A stretch of DNA of 62,195 nt from Acidimangrovimonas sediminis (lineage in GTDB: Bacteria; Pseudomonadota; Alphaproteobacteria; Rhodobacterales; Rhodobacteraceae), in NCBI RefSeq assembly GCF_002871005.1, contig NZ_PHSN01000009.1, forward strand, positions 1 to 62,195. Reading direction: 5' to 3'. Of the stretch, positions 45,009 through 53,435 are shown one piece after another (the stretch's first letter is position 1; every line of letters begins with the position of its first letter). The notes under the pieces are model-generated. The model was given only the letters and a program-made list of their open reading frames with translations. It was not told where the DNA came from and searched no databases. The translations under genes and the position numbers were made by a program.

Positions 45009-45656
45009 ATGATCGCCCGCTGCCTTCTCGCCCTCGCCCTGACGACAGCCCCCGCCGCCGCCTGCGAGACGGCGCTGCTGCTTGCCATGGATGTCTCCGG
45101 CTCGATCGACGCGGGCGAGTACCGGCTTCAGCTCGAGGGCCTCGCCGCCGCGCTGAGCGACCCGACCGTGGTCGAGGCGCTGGTCTCCGGCGGGGACCTC
45201 ATCGCGGTGATGCAATGGTCCGGCGCGGGCCAGACCCGGCTTTCCCTGGGCTGGACCGAGGTAACAACCCCCGCCGCCGCGATGGCCCTTGCTGCGCGGG
45301 TACGTGCCCTGCCCCGTGCCTTCGGGCGCTCCGACACCGCGGTCGGCGATGCCATCGCCTTCGCGGCCGACCAGTTCTCCGGCGCCGCACGGTGCCGCCG
45401 CCATGTCACCGACATCTCGGGCGACGGGCCGGTGAACGCCGGCCGCCCCGTCGGCCCCGCCCGCCACGCCGCCGAGCTGCGGGGCATCACGCTCAACGGC
45501 CTCGCGATCGACGACATGGGTCGCACCGTCACGAATTTCTACGCGGGCCACGTGGCCACCCGCGACGGCTTCGTCGTCACCGCGCGTGGCCACGAGGACT
45601 ACCACCGCGCCATTCGCCTCAAGCTGATCCGAGAACTGAACCGCCCCTCCAGCTGA
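45009..45656 (+). CDS. DUF1194 / VWA-domain secreted protein
   Basis: 215 residues from ATG 45009, which starts a clean Sec signal (MIARCLLALALTTAPAAAC). An ATG or GTG further upstream would run into the tmRNA. The mature part is a von Willebrand A-like DUF1194 domain: ETALLLAMDVSGSIDAGEYR holds the DxSxS metal site, followed by FGRSDTAVGDAIAFAADQF and VTDISGDGPVNAGRP. Likely a periplasmic metal-dependent adhesion or binding protein; no function is assigned to the family. Confidence 0.88.
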   Translation: MIARCLLALALTTAPAAACETALLLAMDVSGSIDAGEYRLQLEGLAAALSDPTVVEALVSGGDLIAVMQWSGAGQTRLSLGWTEVTTPAAAMALAARVRALPRAFGRSDTAVGDAIAFAADQFSGAARCRRHVTDISGDGPVNAGRPVGPARHAAELRGITLNGLAIDDMGRTVTNFYAGHVATRDGFVVTARGHEDYHRAIRLKLIRELNRPSS

Positions 45657-45688
45657 CCCTGCCGCTCGCGCCGGGGTGCCACACTTCC

Positions 45689-45742
45689 CTCTTCTTCTGA
45701 GCGGAAATATCCCGGGGGATGCAGGGGGCAGCGCCCCCGCCC
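45689..45742 (+). repeat. AAATATCCC hairpin element, copy D
   Basis: Between the VWA gene and sspB. TCTTCTTCTGAGCGG, AAATATCCC, GGGGGATGCA, then hairpin GGGGGC (45724-45729), AGC loop, GCCCCC (45733-45738). Almost identical to copy B from the AAATATCCC core onward, and to copy A before it. Likely terminates the VWA transcript. Confidence 0.7.
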
Positions 45743-45848
45743 TCGGGTGCCGCATTCCTGCCGGCCCGGCGACTTTCCCCCGCTGGGGCCTTTCCTTCGG
45801 TCCCGAATCCCCTATGCTGGTCTCAAGAACGTCACGAGGGCTCCGGCG

Positions 45849-46301
45849 ATGTCGCGCACCATCGATTATGGAAACCTGATGCACCGCGCCATGCGCGCGC
45901 TGATTCAGGAGGTGCTGGAGGATGTGGCCGACCACGGCCTTCCCGGCGCGCACCATTTCTTCATCACCTTCGACACCCGCGCCGACGGCGTGGAGATGGC
46001 CGACTGGCTGCGCGACCGCTACCCGGCCGAGATGACCATCGTCATCCAGCACTGGTACGAAGGGCTTGAGGTCACGGCCGAGGGTTTCTCGATCACGTTG
46101 AACTTCGGCAACCAGCCAGAGCCGCTCTACATCCCCTTCGATGCCGTGCGCACCTTCGTCGACCCCTCGGTGGAGTTCGGCCTGCGGTTCGAAAGCACCG
46201 ACGACAGCTCGGACGAGGCCGAGATGGAGGAAGATGCCGAGGAGGAGGAAGCCCCGCAGAAGGACGCCGAGGTCGTCAGCCTCGACAGCTTCCGCAAGTA
46301 G
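45849..46301 (+). CDS. sspB: ClpXP adaptor SspB (alpha type)
   Basis: 150 residues with the SspB-alpha fold: MSRTIDYGNLMHRAMRALIQ, HHFFITFDTRADGVEMADWL and TIVIQHWYEGLEVTAEGFSI, IPFDAVRTFVDPSVEFGLRF. A long acidic linker (DDSSDEAEMEEDAEEEEA) leads to the C-terminal ClpX-binding end VVSLDSFRK. SspB binds the AND part of ssrA tags and delivers tagged proteins to ClpXP. The tmRNA gene lies 0.9 kb upstream, with only one gene between them. Confidence 0.93.
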   Translation: MSRTIDYGNLMHRAMRALIQEVLEDVADHGLPGAHHFFITFDTRADGVEMADWLRDRYPAEMTIVIQHWYEGLEVTAEGFSITLNFGNQPEPLYIPFDAVRTFVDPSVEFGLRFESTDDSSDEAEMEEDAEEEEAPQKDAEVVSLDSFRK

Positions 46302-46474
46302 CATGGGCCTCGCAGGGGCCACACGGGCAATTGCTCCGGCCCTGCCCTTGACCTTGTCACGGCCCTGCCCGGGCCCGGTCATGGCACACCTTAGTATACA
46401 TCGGCATACCGATTGATTTCGGAGGGGCATGGGGCTATGTGTCGCGCAGTTCTCCCAAGATGAGGCCCGCCGAC

Positions 46475-47875
46475 ATGACCGACACCCAGACCCGGACCGA
46501 GACCGACAGCTTCGGCCCGCTCGAGGTTCCCGCCGACAAGTACTGGGGCGCGCAGACCCAGCGTTCCATCCTGAACTTCCCGATCGGCTGGGAAACGCAG
46601 CCGGTGCCGATCATCCGCGCGCTGGGTGTCATCAAGAAGGCCTGTGCGCAGGCGAACCTGACCAACGGGTCGATCGACAAGGATGTAGGCGAGGCGATCG
46701 TCGCCGCCGCGACCGAGGTGATCGAGGGCAAGTTCGACGACAACTTCCCGCTGGTCGTCTGGCAGACCGGGTCGGGCACCCAGTCGAACATGAACGCGAA
46801 CGAGGTGATCAGTAACCGCGCGATCGAGATGATGGGCGGCGTGATGGGCTCGAAAAAGCCCGTGCACCCGAACGACCATTGCAACATGGGCCAGTCGTCG
46901 AACGACACCTTCCCCACCGCCATGCACGTGGCGATCGCCATGCAGGCGCGCGACGTGCTGCTGCCGGGCCTGAAGAAGCTGCACGACGCGCTGGACGCGA
47001 AGGCGACCGAGTTCAAGGACATCATCAAGATCGGCCGCACCCACACCCAGGATGCGACGCCGCTGACGCTGGGACAGGAATTCTCGGGCTACACCCACCA
47101 GGTCAAGAAGGGGATCGAGCGGGTCGAGGCCACGCTCGGCGACATCTACGAACTGGCGCAGGGCGGGACCGCGGTCGGCACCGGCCTGAACACGAAGAAG
47201 GGCTGGGCCGAGCAGGTGGCGGCCAACATGGCGACGATTACCGATCTGCCTTTCGTCACCGCGCCGAACAAGTTCGAGGCGCTGGCCGCGCATGACGCGA
47301 TGGTCATGTTCTCGGGCGCGCTGAAGACCGTGGCGGCCTCCCTTTTCAAGATCGCGAACGACATCCGCTACCTCGGTTCGGGCCCCCGCTCGGGCCTGGG
47401 CGAGCTGATCCTGCCGGAGAACGAGCCCGGCTCCTCGATCATGCCGGGCAAGGTGAACCCGACCCAGGCCGAGGCGCTGACCATGGTCTGCGCCCATGTC
47501 ATGGGCAACGACGCGGCGGTGGGCTTTGCCGGCTCTCAGGGCGCGTTCGAATTGAACGTCTACAACCCGATGATGAGCTATAACGTCCTGCAATCCATGC
47601 AGCTTCTGGGCGACAGCGCCTCGGCCTTCACCGACAACATGGTGGTGGGCATCCAGGCGAACGAGGCCCGGATCGAGAAGCTGATGAAGGAATCGCTGAT
47701 GCTGGTGACGGCGCTGGCGCCGACCATCGGCTATGACAACGCGACCAAGGTGGCCAAGACCGCGCACAAGAACGGCACCACGCTGCGCGAAGAGGCCGTG
47801 GCGCTTGGCTTCGTCGACGAGGAAACCTTCGACCGCATCGTCCGCCCCGAGGACATGATCGGCCCGAAGGACTGA
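46475..47875 (+). CDS. fumC: Fumarate hydratase class II
   Basis: 466 residues. Converts fumarate and water to L-malate in the TCA cycle. The fumarase/aspartase signature [17 protein letters not shown] is present, together with [40 protein letters not shown] and [20 protein letters not shown]. Start chosen at [20 protein letters not shown], the usual N-terminus. The next gene begins one base after the stop. Confidence 0.97.
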   Translation: MTDTQTRTETDSFGPLEVPADKYWGAQTQRSILNFPIGWETQPVPIIRALGVIKKACAQANLTNGSIDKDVGEAIVAAATEVIEGKFDDNFPLVVWQTGSGTQSNMNANEVISNRAIEMMGGVMGSKKPVHPNDHCNMGQSSNDTFPTAMHVAIAMQARDVLLPGLKKLHDALDAKATEFKDIIKIGRTHTQDATPLTLGQEFSGYTHQVKKGIERVEATLGDIYELAQGGTAVGTGLNTKKGWAEQVAANMATITDLPFVTAPNKFEALAAHDAMVMFSGALKTVAASLFKIANDIRYLGSGPRSGLGELILPENEPGSSIMPGKVNPTQAEALTMVCAHVMGNDAAVGFAGSQGAFELNVYNPMMSYNVLQSMQLLGDSASAFTDNMVVGIQANEARIEKLMKESLMLVTALAPTIGYDNATKVAKTAHKNGTTLREEAVALGFVDEETFDRIVRPEDMIGPKD

Positions 47876-47876
47876 G

Positions 47877-48050
47877 ATGGCGGATCTCGTCAACCTCAAC
47901 AAGGCGCGCAAGGCGAAGGCGAAGGCCGATGCCCGCGCCAGGGCGGACGAGAACGCGGTGAAGTTCGGTCGCACCAGGGCCGAGAAGAAACTTGAGACGG
48001 CGCGGACCGAGAAGGACCGTGCCGATCTCGACGGGAAGAAGCGCGAATGA
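47877..48050 (+). CDS. DUF4169 small basic protein
   Basis: 57 residues: MADLVNLNKARKAKAKADAR, then VKFGRTRAEKKLETA and a Lys/Arg-rich end. The NLNxARK and KFGRTKAEK pattern is that of DUF4169, common downstream of fumC in Rhodobacteraceae. Function unknown. Its ATG is one base after the fumC stop; its stop overlaps the next start (ATGA). Confidence 0.85.
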   Translation: MADLVNLNKARKAKAKADARARADENAVKFGRTRAEKKLETARTEKDRADLDGKKRE

Positions 48051-48274
48051 GTGCGGGCCGAGGTGGTCGCCCCGTGAAGCGGTCACTGACGCTCAAGGGC
48101 CACCGCACGAGCGTTTCCCTCGAAGATGCCTTCTGGCGCGCCTTCCGCGAAATCGCCGCAAAAAAAGACATGGGTATCAATGAGCTGGCAGCCGAAATTG
48201 ATGCGGCGCGCGGGGTCGAGAGCGGCCTTGCCTCCGCGATCCGGGTCTACGTGCTGAACCACTATCGCGGTTAA
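48047..48274 (+). CDS. Ribbon-helix-helix domain protein
   Basis: 75 residues. KRSLTLKGHRTSVSLEDAFW begins with a beta-strand of the type used for DNA contact, followed by two helices (AFREIAAKKDMGINELAAEI). Matches the RHH_4 family seen next to DUF4169 in this group. It may be a small DNA-binding regulator. Overlaps the preceding gene by 4 bp. Confidence 0.82.
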   Translation: MSAGRGGRPVKRSLTLKGHRTSVSLEDAFWRAFREIAAKKDMGINELAAEIDAARGVESGLASAIRVYVLNHYRG

Positions 48275-48308
48275 CCGTGCATTTACCTTGTCCTGCGAAG
48301 ATCGCGGG

Positions 48309-48539
48309 ATGAAAGACCTGCCCGCTCCCATCGTTCCCGGGGTCTGGCTGCGCCAGATCTTCACCGCCAAGGAAGCCGCCGAGGGCGGGATCGTCCGGCG
48401 TAAGGTGCGTGACGTCGACCGGATCATCGGCCGAAGCACCTTCGAGGCGGAACTGCGCCGACGCGGCTTCCACGCGGTCGAGAACGCGGGGCAGTTCGTC
48501 ATTTTCTGCAATCAATCTCCGGTGCGCGTTCTGTGCTAG
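48309..48539 (+). CDS. Conserved small protein of unknown function
   Basis: 76 residues from MKDLPAPIVPGVWLRQIFTA; an alternative ATG at 48288 adds seven. Other sequence: AKEAAEGGIVRRKVRDVDRI, FEAELRRRGFHAVENAGQFV. No motif, signal or membrane segment. I recall similar short proteins in Rhodobacteraceae, often mis-annotated as biosynthetic enzymes, but cannot assign a role. It is followed by the double palindrome. Confidence 0.7.
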   Translation: MKDLPAPIVPGVWLRQIFTAKEAAEGGIVRRKVRDVDRIIGRSTFEAELRRRGFHAVENAGQFVIFCNQSPVRVLC

Positions 48540-48542
48540 CGC

Positions 48543-48586
48543 CAAATTCCTTCGAAGGAATTTGCAAAAGTCTTCGAAGACTTTTG
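48543..48586. terminator. Two abutting perfect palindromes, bidirectional terminator
   Basis: Two 22-bp perfect palindromes stand end to end. The first (48543-48564) has half CAAATTCCTTC; the second (48565-48586) has half CAAAAGTCTTC. Both centre on TTCGAA. Each has an A-tract on one side and a T-tract on the other, so either strand gives a stem followed by T residues. They separate the convergent small gene and polysaccharide deacetylase. Confidence 0.8.
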
Positions 48587-48591
48587 GCCGC

Positions 48592-49356
48592 CTATGCCGC
48601 CACGGTCACCTTAACCCCCGTCTCCGACAGCCGCACGAATCCCATCCCGCGTGCCTTCAACGCACGGATCCCCTCTGCGACACCCGCCCCCGCGTGCTTC
48701 TCCGGGTGGTTGATGTGCGAAATCAGAACCGCCCCGTCCTGCGCCCGCCGGTAATTCGCCGCCACCCGCGCGGCCGGCAGGCTTGCGCCGTCATCGCCGT
48801 TGATCGAGAACCCGGCGACACGGTAGCCCAGCCCCTCGATTTCCTGGATCGACGCGCTGGTGTAAAGCGCGGTCGCCCCACGGAACCAGCGTGGCCGCAG
48901 CCCGCCTGCCGCCACGATCAGCGCGGCGCCCCCCTCGACCTCCAGCGCGACCCCGTGCGGCGATCCGGCCGCGGGCACGCCCCAAAGCTTCACCGCCTCG
49001 TCGATCGCCGCGTGATGATGCAGCCCGTGATTGCCGATCTCGAACAGGTCGGGCCGCGTCACCAGGCGGTCAAAGATCGGCCGGTTGCGTTGCAGCCAGG
49101 GTCCGGCGACGAAGATCGTTGCCGGGATCCGTTCCGCCAGCAGCAGATCGAGGATCCGGTGATCGGTCTCGCCGCCGCAGGCATCGAAGGTCAGCGCGAC
49201 ACGCGGGCTTTCGTCCCCCGTCCCCTGCAGGTGCATATGGGGCTCGAGGAAGTCGCGCGGCCCCAGCGCCACCGCCGGCGCTGCCAGCGCGGGCACCAGC
49301 GCCCCCGCCCCGGCAGACGCCACGAAAAGCCGCCGCGTCAGGCCCTGTCTGTCCAT
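48592..49356 (-). CDS. Polysaccharide deacetylase family protein, exported
   Basis: 254 residues. The N-terminus LTRRLFVASAGAGALVPALA is a Tat-like signal. The NodB-type domain has the first metal Asp in VALTFDACGGETDHRILDLL and the HxxxxH-like site in FEIGNHGLHHHAA; GFSINGDDGASLPAARVAAN and GAVLISHINHPEKHAG follow. The family removes acetyl groups from sugar polymers such as peptidoglycan or chitin-like chains in the periplasm. The substrate is unknown. Confidence 0.88.
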   Translation of the reverse strand: MDRQGLTRRLFVASAGAGALVPALAAPAVALGPRDFLEPHMHLQGTGDESPRVALTFDACGGETDHRILDLLLAERIPATIFVAGPWLQRNRPIFDRLVTRPDLFEIGNHGLHHHAAIDEAVKLWGVPAAGSPHGVALEVEGGAALIVAAGGLRPRWFRGATALYTSASIQEIEGLGYRVAGFSINGDDGASLPAARVAANYRRAQDGAVLISHINHPEKHAGAGVAEGIRALKARGMGFVRLSETGVKVTVAA

Positions 49357-49419
49357 GATGTCACCGAAATAAGCCTCTGCTGGGCGCTAGCGAAACCACG
49401 CTGCCGCGATCCGCGCAAT

Positions 49420-50889
49420 TCACGTTCGCGCGGAAAGCCTGAGCCAGATCCCTTCCGCCGACCGCACCGTCAGATGCGCCACAGGAACCGGCTCGCGCCC
49501 CGCCGCCGTCTCAAGCCGGAAGTCCCGCAGGATCATCGACAGGAGCAGCGGCCCCTCGGCCATGGCAAAGCCCGCACCGGGACAGACGCGCGGCCCGGTC
49601 GAGAACGGGATATAGGCGTTTCGCAGGCAGGCGCGCCCGTTTTCCGTCTCCCACCGGCCGGGATCGAAGCCGTCGGGATTGTCCCACAGCCGCTCATGCC
49701 GGTGCAGGTGCCACGGCGAAATCACCACCTGCGCCCCCGGCGCGACGGGCCGGTCGCGGAACATCTCACCCCTCGTCGCCTCGCGCACGAACATCGGCAC
49801 CGGGGGGTACAGGCGCATCGCCTCGCGGAACACGGCGCGGCTGAGCTTCAGCCCGCTGAGCATTGAAAAGTCTGGGCTTTCGTCATCCAGAACGTGTTGC
49901 GCCTCGGCCGCGACCCGGTCCTGCCAACCGGGGTTCTGCGCCAGCAGATAGAGGGCCCAACCCAGCGAGGAGGCCGAGGTCTCGTGCCCGGCGAGGAAGA
50001 AGATCGCGACCTGATCGACCATCTCCGACGTATCGAAACAGGCGCCGGTCTGCGGATCAGGCGTCGTCATGATCTTGGTGACAAGGTCGTCCGGCGCGGT
50101 GCCCGCCGCAATCTCGGCGGCACGGGCCGTGGTCAGCCCCTCGATCAGGCGGCGGATCCGCGCCGCCGTGCGCTTCGTGGCCCGGGAATGAAAGCGCGGA
50201 ACCCAGCGCGGCAGCGGCAGGAAGGCACCCAGGTTGACCACCGGCGAGGCCCTCTGGTGGGCGCGAAACTCATGGAACACGGCGCCGGCAACCTCGTGTT
50301 CGATCGGGATCGAGAACAGGGTGCGGAAGATCACATCAGCCGCGACATGCGAGGTTTCCTCCTCTATTTCAATCTCTTCCGCGCCGGTCTTCATGCCGAG
50401 ACGGGCAACACAGGCAAGGCCCGCCTGCCACATCGCGGGGAATGTATCGCGCAGGCGCCCGCCCTCGAACGCCGGGTCGATGATGCGGCGCTGGCGGGCC
50501 CATGTCTCCCCGTTGGTGACGAAGACGCTGTCGCGCAGGAGGGGGCGCAGCCCCTCGCGGATTCGGTCGGATTTCGGGAAGTCCTTCGGCCGGGTCTTCA
50601 GCACCAGATCGACCAGTGCCGGATCATTGCACATGTAGCTGCGGAAGAACGGGGTGCGGAACTCGGCCATCCAGGCGCGGTAGAGGCGTGCGGGCTGGGC
50701 CGAGAGGATATCCTGCCGGAACAGCTTCAGATACCGCAGGAGCGAAACCTTGTCGGGCCGCGGGATGGGCTTTGGCGGAACCGGTCCCCGCTCTCCATGA
50801 CCCCGGGGATCGGCGTCGGGCGCATGGGACACGGGGCAGCGCGCAGCGCCTGCCCCGTCCCGATCCTGCCCTGCGTCAGAAAGGCTCAT
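49420..50889 (-). CDS. Cytochrome P450
   Basis: 489 residues, starting at an ATG that overlaps the stop of the hydrolase gene (ATGA). All P450 hallmarks are present: I-helix VAIFFLAGHETSASSLGWAL, ExxR in VFREAMRLYPPVPMFV, PERF-like DGFDPGRWE, and the heme loop FSTGPRVCPGAGFAMAE with Cys436. Length and helix content resemble CYP of the fatty-acid or hydrophobic substrate type. There is no ferredoxin or reductase gene beside it. It is cotranscribed with a membrane alpha/beta hydrolase, suggesting joint modification of a lipid-like substrate (inference). Confidence 0.95.
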   Translation of the reverse strand: MSLSDAGQDRDGAGAARCPVSHAPDADPRGHGERGPVPPKPIPRPDKVSLLRYLKLFRQDILSAQPARLYRAWMAEFRTPFFRSYMCNDPALVDLVLKTRPKDFPKSDRIREGLRPLLRDSVFVTNGETWARQRRIIDPAFEGGRLRDTFPAMWQAGLACVARLGMKTGAEEIEIEEETSHVAADVIFRTLFSIPIEHEVAGAVFHEFRAHQRASPVVNLGAFLPLPRWVPRFHSRATKRTAARIRRLIEGLTTARAAEIAAGTAPDDLVTKIMTTPDPQTGACFDTSEMVDQVAIFFLAGHETSASSLGWALYLLAQNPGWQDRVAAEAQHVLDDESPDFSMLSGLKLSRAVFREAMRLYPPVPMFVREATRGEMFRDRPVAPGAQVVISPWHLHRHERLWDNPDGFDPGRWETENGRACLRNAYIPFSTGPRVCPGAGFAMAEGPLLLSMILRDFRLETAAGREPVPVAHLTVRSAEGIWLRLSART

Positions 50890-52124
50890 GCCGCCATCGA
50901 GGTGTGACGCGAGCGCGGGCGCTCGATCCGGCTGCGCGAGGGTTCCCAGCCGGCGTAGCGCGCACCCAGGGTAAGCGGGCCAGCGGTGATCTTGAAGTAA
51001 TCGTAGTGATCGGGCCGGTCGAAGGCGCAGAGATACTGGAAATGCAGCCGGAAGAAGCGCCAGCGCAGCGCCTTCCACCGCGCGGGCGACAGCGTCTGGG
51101 TGAAGGCGGCCGAAAGCACCAGCGGCCAGCGCTTCCCCTCCGGCGCCACCCCCGACACCGCCACCGGATCGCAGAGCGCGAAGGCGCATCCGTCACCCGG
51201 CGCGGTGATGTCGACCCAGGCGATCTCGTCCCGGGCAGAAAGGTAGTTGAGGTCGGCGCGCAGCCTGTCGGCCCGTGGCAGGAACGACACCATCGGCACC
51301 ACCTGGCCCAGCGTCAGGAACGATAGCACCGGCGGCCCGCCCACCCTTTCGTTCCGGGGCAACCCGTCGCGGATCAGGTCGGCGAGGATCGACACTCCCA
51401 GATGCGCGCCCGAGGAATGGCCGACCACCAGCACCTCGTCGAAATCGCCGGCCAGCGCCTCGGCCAGGGTCAGGCGGAAGGCCGTCATCCGCGCCTCCAG
51501 TTCCGGCGGGTTGGCGCCGCCCGTGCGGGCGGAATAGGCATAGTCGTGCATCAGGTAATAGGCGAAAAGCTTGCCGTCACGCGCGCGGAACCAGTGCAGC
51601 ACCATGGGAATGACGACGATCGCCGCAATCCAGCCAGCCCAGGCGGGCAGCACCAGCGCAACCAACGCCCCGACCATCCACCCAAGGCCCACGGCCAGCA
51701 CGAGCTGCGCGATCAGCATGAAGACCGGGTAGAGCGCGGCGATGATCGGCCCCTTGCGCAGCCCCATCAGCCGCCATAGCGCCCCCGAGGCGATGTAGAT
51801 CCAGGCGGTACGCACCAGTTGCCAGTAGGTCGCGGCGATGCCCTGCGCCATCGACTGGCGCACGATGTCGGACCAGACCAGAACGTCGACCTCGGCCTCC
51901 ACCTCGGCGCCGTCGATCGTGGCGTCGACGAACCAGCCATAGCCGCCCTGCCCGCGTTCCGGAGAGCGCCGCGGCGCGATCTTGACCCGGTAACCCGAAA
52001 GCGCCGCCTGCGCCGCGCTTTCCTTGCGGTAAAGCTCCCGGTAGCGGCGGGGATGAATGGGATCGTAGCCGGGAATGTAGAACACCCGGCGCCGCGCCAC
52101 CCTGCCCTGTTCGACCTCGGCCAT
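50886..52124 (-). CDS. Membrane-bound alpha/beta hydrolase, P450 partner
   Basis: 412 residues from ATG 52124, with GAGG about 10 bases upstream; a GTG at 52142 adds six. Residues of about 105-190 form two or three membrane helices (IIAALYPVFMLIAQLVLAVG). The nucleophile elbow VLVVGHSSGAHLGVSILADL carries the Ser; DYAYSARTGG and WPLVLSAAFTQTLSP are conserved-looking. The start YIPGYDPIHPRRYRELYRKE is distinctive. The fused architecture of esterase and membrane segments is unusual; I know no characterised homologue. It overlaps the P450 gene by 4 bp. Confidence 0.8.
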   Translation of the reverse strand: MAEVEQGRVARRRVFYIPGYDPIHPRRYRELYRKESAAQAALSGYRVKIAPRRSPERGQGGYGWFVDATIDGAEVEAEVDVLVWSDIVRQSMAQGIAATYWQLVRTAWIYIASGALWRLMGLRKGPIIAALYPVFMLIAQLVLAVGLGWMVGALVALVLPAWAGWIAAIVVIPMVLHWFRARDGKLFAYYLMHDYAYSARTGGANPPELEARMTAFRLTLAEALAGDFDEVLVVGHSSGAHLGVSILADLIRDGLPRNERVGGPPVLSFLTLGQVVPMVSFLPRADRLRADLNYLSARDEIAWVDITAPGDGCAFALCDPVAVSGVAPEGKRWPLVLSAAFTQTLSPARWKALRWRFFRLHFQYLCAFDRPDHYDYFKITAGPLTLGARYAGWEPSRSRIERPRSRHTSMAA

Positions 52125-52235
52125 CTGCTTGATCCTCGTCACCCGGCCGACGATAGCCCGGGTTTCGGGCGAAAGTAAGGTTCCGGCAAGGCCAGCGGGT
52201 ACATAGGGGCCCGCACGCCCCTCCGGGGGCCGAGA

Positions 52236-53000
52236 TCAGCCCAGCTGTGCCAGCCCCGGGAAGCTCTCGAGCAGCCAGTAGGAGAAGGACGACAGCCCCC
52301 CGGTCAGCATCAGAAGGCCGATGGTCCACAGAAGCAGGCCCATGATCCGCTCGATCCGTTCCATGTGCCGTTTCATCCAGGCCATGAAGCCGTGCAACCG
52401 CGGAAAGAAGGCCGCGACCAGCAGGAACGGAATGCCCAGCCCCAGCGCATAGACCGCCAGCAGGAAAGTGCCCCGGGCGACGTTGGCCTCCTGCGCGGCA
52501 AGCGACAGGATGGCGCCCAGCTGCGGGCCGATGCACGGCGTCCAGCCGAAGGCGAAGGCAAGCCCCAGCACGTAGGCGCCCAGCACCGAGCCGCCGCGGT
52601 CGCCCGCGTGCAGCCGCATCTCGCGGTCGAGGAAGGGGATGCGGAAGACGCCCACGAAATGCGCCCCGAAGACCATCACGATCACCCCCGCCAGCGTCGA
52701 GAAGATCCGCGCGTTCGACAGGAAGAAGGCACCGAAGGCCGAGGCGGCGAAGCCAAGGAACAGGAAGACCGTGGAAAGCCCCAGCACGAAGCCGACCGCC
52801 GCGGGCACGGCGCTGCGCCTGCTGCCGTCGCGGCCCTGCAGCTCGGTCACCGAGATCCCGCCCATGTAGGCAAGGTACGGCGGCACGATCGGCAGCACGC
52901 AGGGGCTGAGGAACGACAGCACCCCCGCCATCAGCGCGATCGCCATGGCGGGCAGCAGGCTTGCGTCGATCAGATCGAATCCGGCCATCTCACTCGTCAT
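52236..53000 (-). CDS. ccdA: Cytochrome c biogenesis protein CcdA
   Basis: 254 residues (an ATG at 52988 is also possible). Six membrane segments; the two conserved Cys-Pro sites are LSFLSPCVLPIVPPYLAYMG and FAFGWTPCIGPQLGAILSLA. CcdA moves electrons across the inner membrane to reduce periplasmic thiols for cytochrome c maturation and related pathways. It is divergent from the TusA-like gene across 106 bp. Confidence 0.93.
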   Translation of the reverse strand: MTSEMAGFDLIDASLLPAMAIALMAGVLSFLSPCVLPIVPPYLAYMGGISVTELQGRDGSRRSAVPAAVGFVLGLSTVFLFLGFAASAFGAFFLSNARIFSTLAGVIVMVFGAHFVGVFRIPFLDREMRLHAGDRGGSVLGAYVLGLAFAFGWTPCIGPQLGAILSLAAQEANVARGTFLLAVYALGLGIPFLLVAAFFPRLHGFMAWMKRHMERIERIMGLLLWTIGLLMLTGGLSSFSYWLLESFPGLAQLG

Positions 53001-53106
53001 CCTTCCGGCTTGTCCTGCAGGCTTTAGCCCAGCCGGCGCGCGCCGTCACCCTGCCGCGGCTGACAAATGCGTGGACAGGCGCTGCGCGCGCGCCTATGCC
53101 GCGGGG

Positions 53107-53340
53107 ATGGACGAGAGGATCGAGGAGCTGGACGCCGAGGGGCTGCTGTGCCCGCTCCCCGTCCTGAAGACCCGCAAGCGGCTTGCGGCGCTGGCGCCTG
53201 GCGCGCTGCTCAGGGTGCGCACTACCGATCCCGCGGCCGAGATCGACCTGCCCGTCTTCTGTGCCCAGGCCGGGCATGACCTCGTCTCGGTCGCGCGCGA
53301 CGGCGGGGCGGTTATCTGCCTGATCCGCCGGGGCGCCTGA
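53107..53340 (+). CDS. TusA/SirA-family sulfur carrier
   Basis: 77 residues. LDAEGLLCPLPVLKTRKRLA carries the CPxP motif whose Cys holds the sulfane sulfur. The rest, LLRVRTTDPAAEIDLPVFCA and ICLIRRG, fits the TusA fold. Family members deliver sulfur for tRNA thiolation or Mo cofactor work. The start follows the GC-rich ccdA promoter region. Which of the family's roles applies is unclear. Confidence 0.9.
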   Translation: MDERIEELDAEGLLCPLPVLKTRKRLAALAPGALLRVRTTDPAAEIDLPVFCAQAGHDLVSVARDGGAVICLIRRGA

Positions 53341-53381
53341 ACGCCCTCTCAACCGAGACGGCGCGAACATCCCCGAAACGG

Positions 53382-53409
53382 GAAACGCCGGGGAAAACCC
53401 CGGCGTTTC
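53382..53409. terminator. Bidirectional hairpin between tusA-like gene and rne
   Basis: GAAACGCCGGGG (53382-53393), AAAA loop, CCCCGGCGTTTC (53398-53409): a perfect 12-bp stem with a 4-base loop, between convergent gene ends. The top strand lacks a long T-run after it; the bottom strand continues CCGTTTC. Confidence 0.75.
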
Positions 53410-53435
53410 GATCATCTCGACACTGTGGCGGCGCC

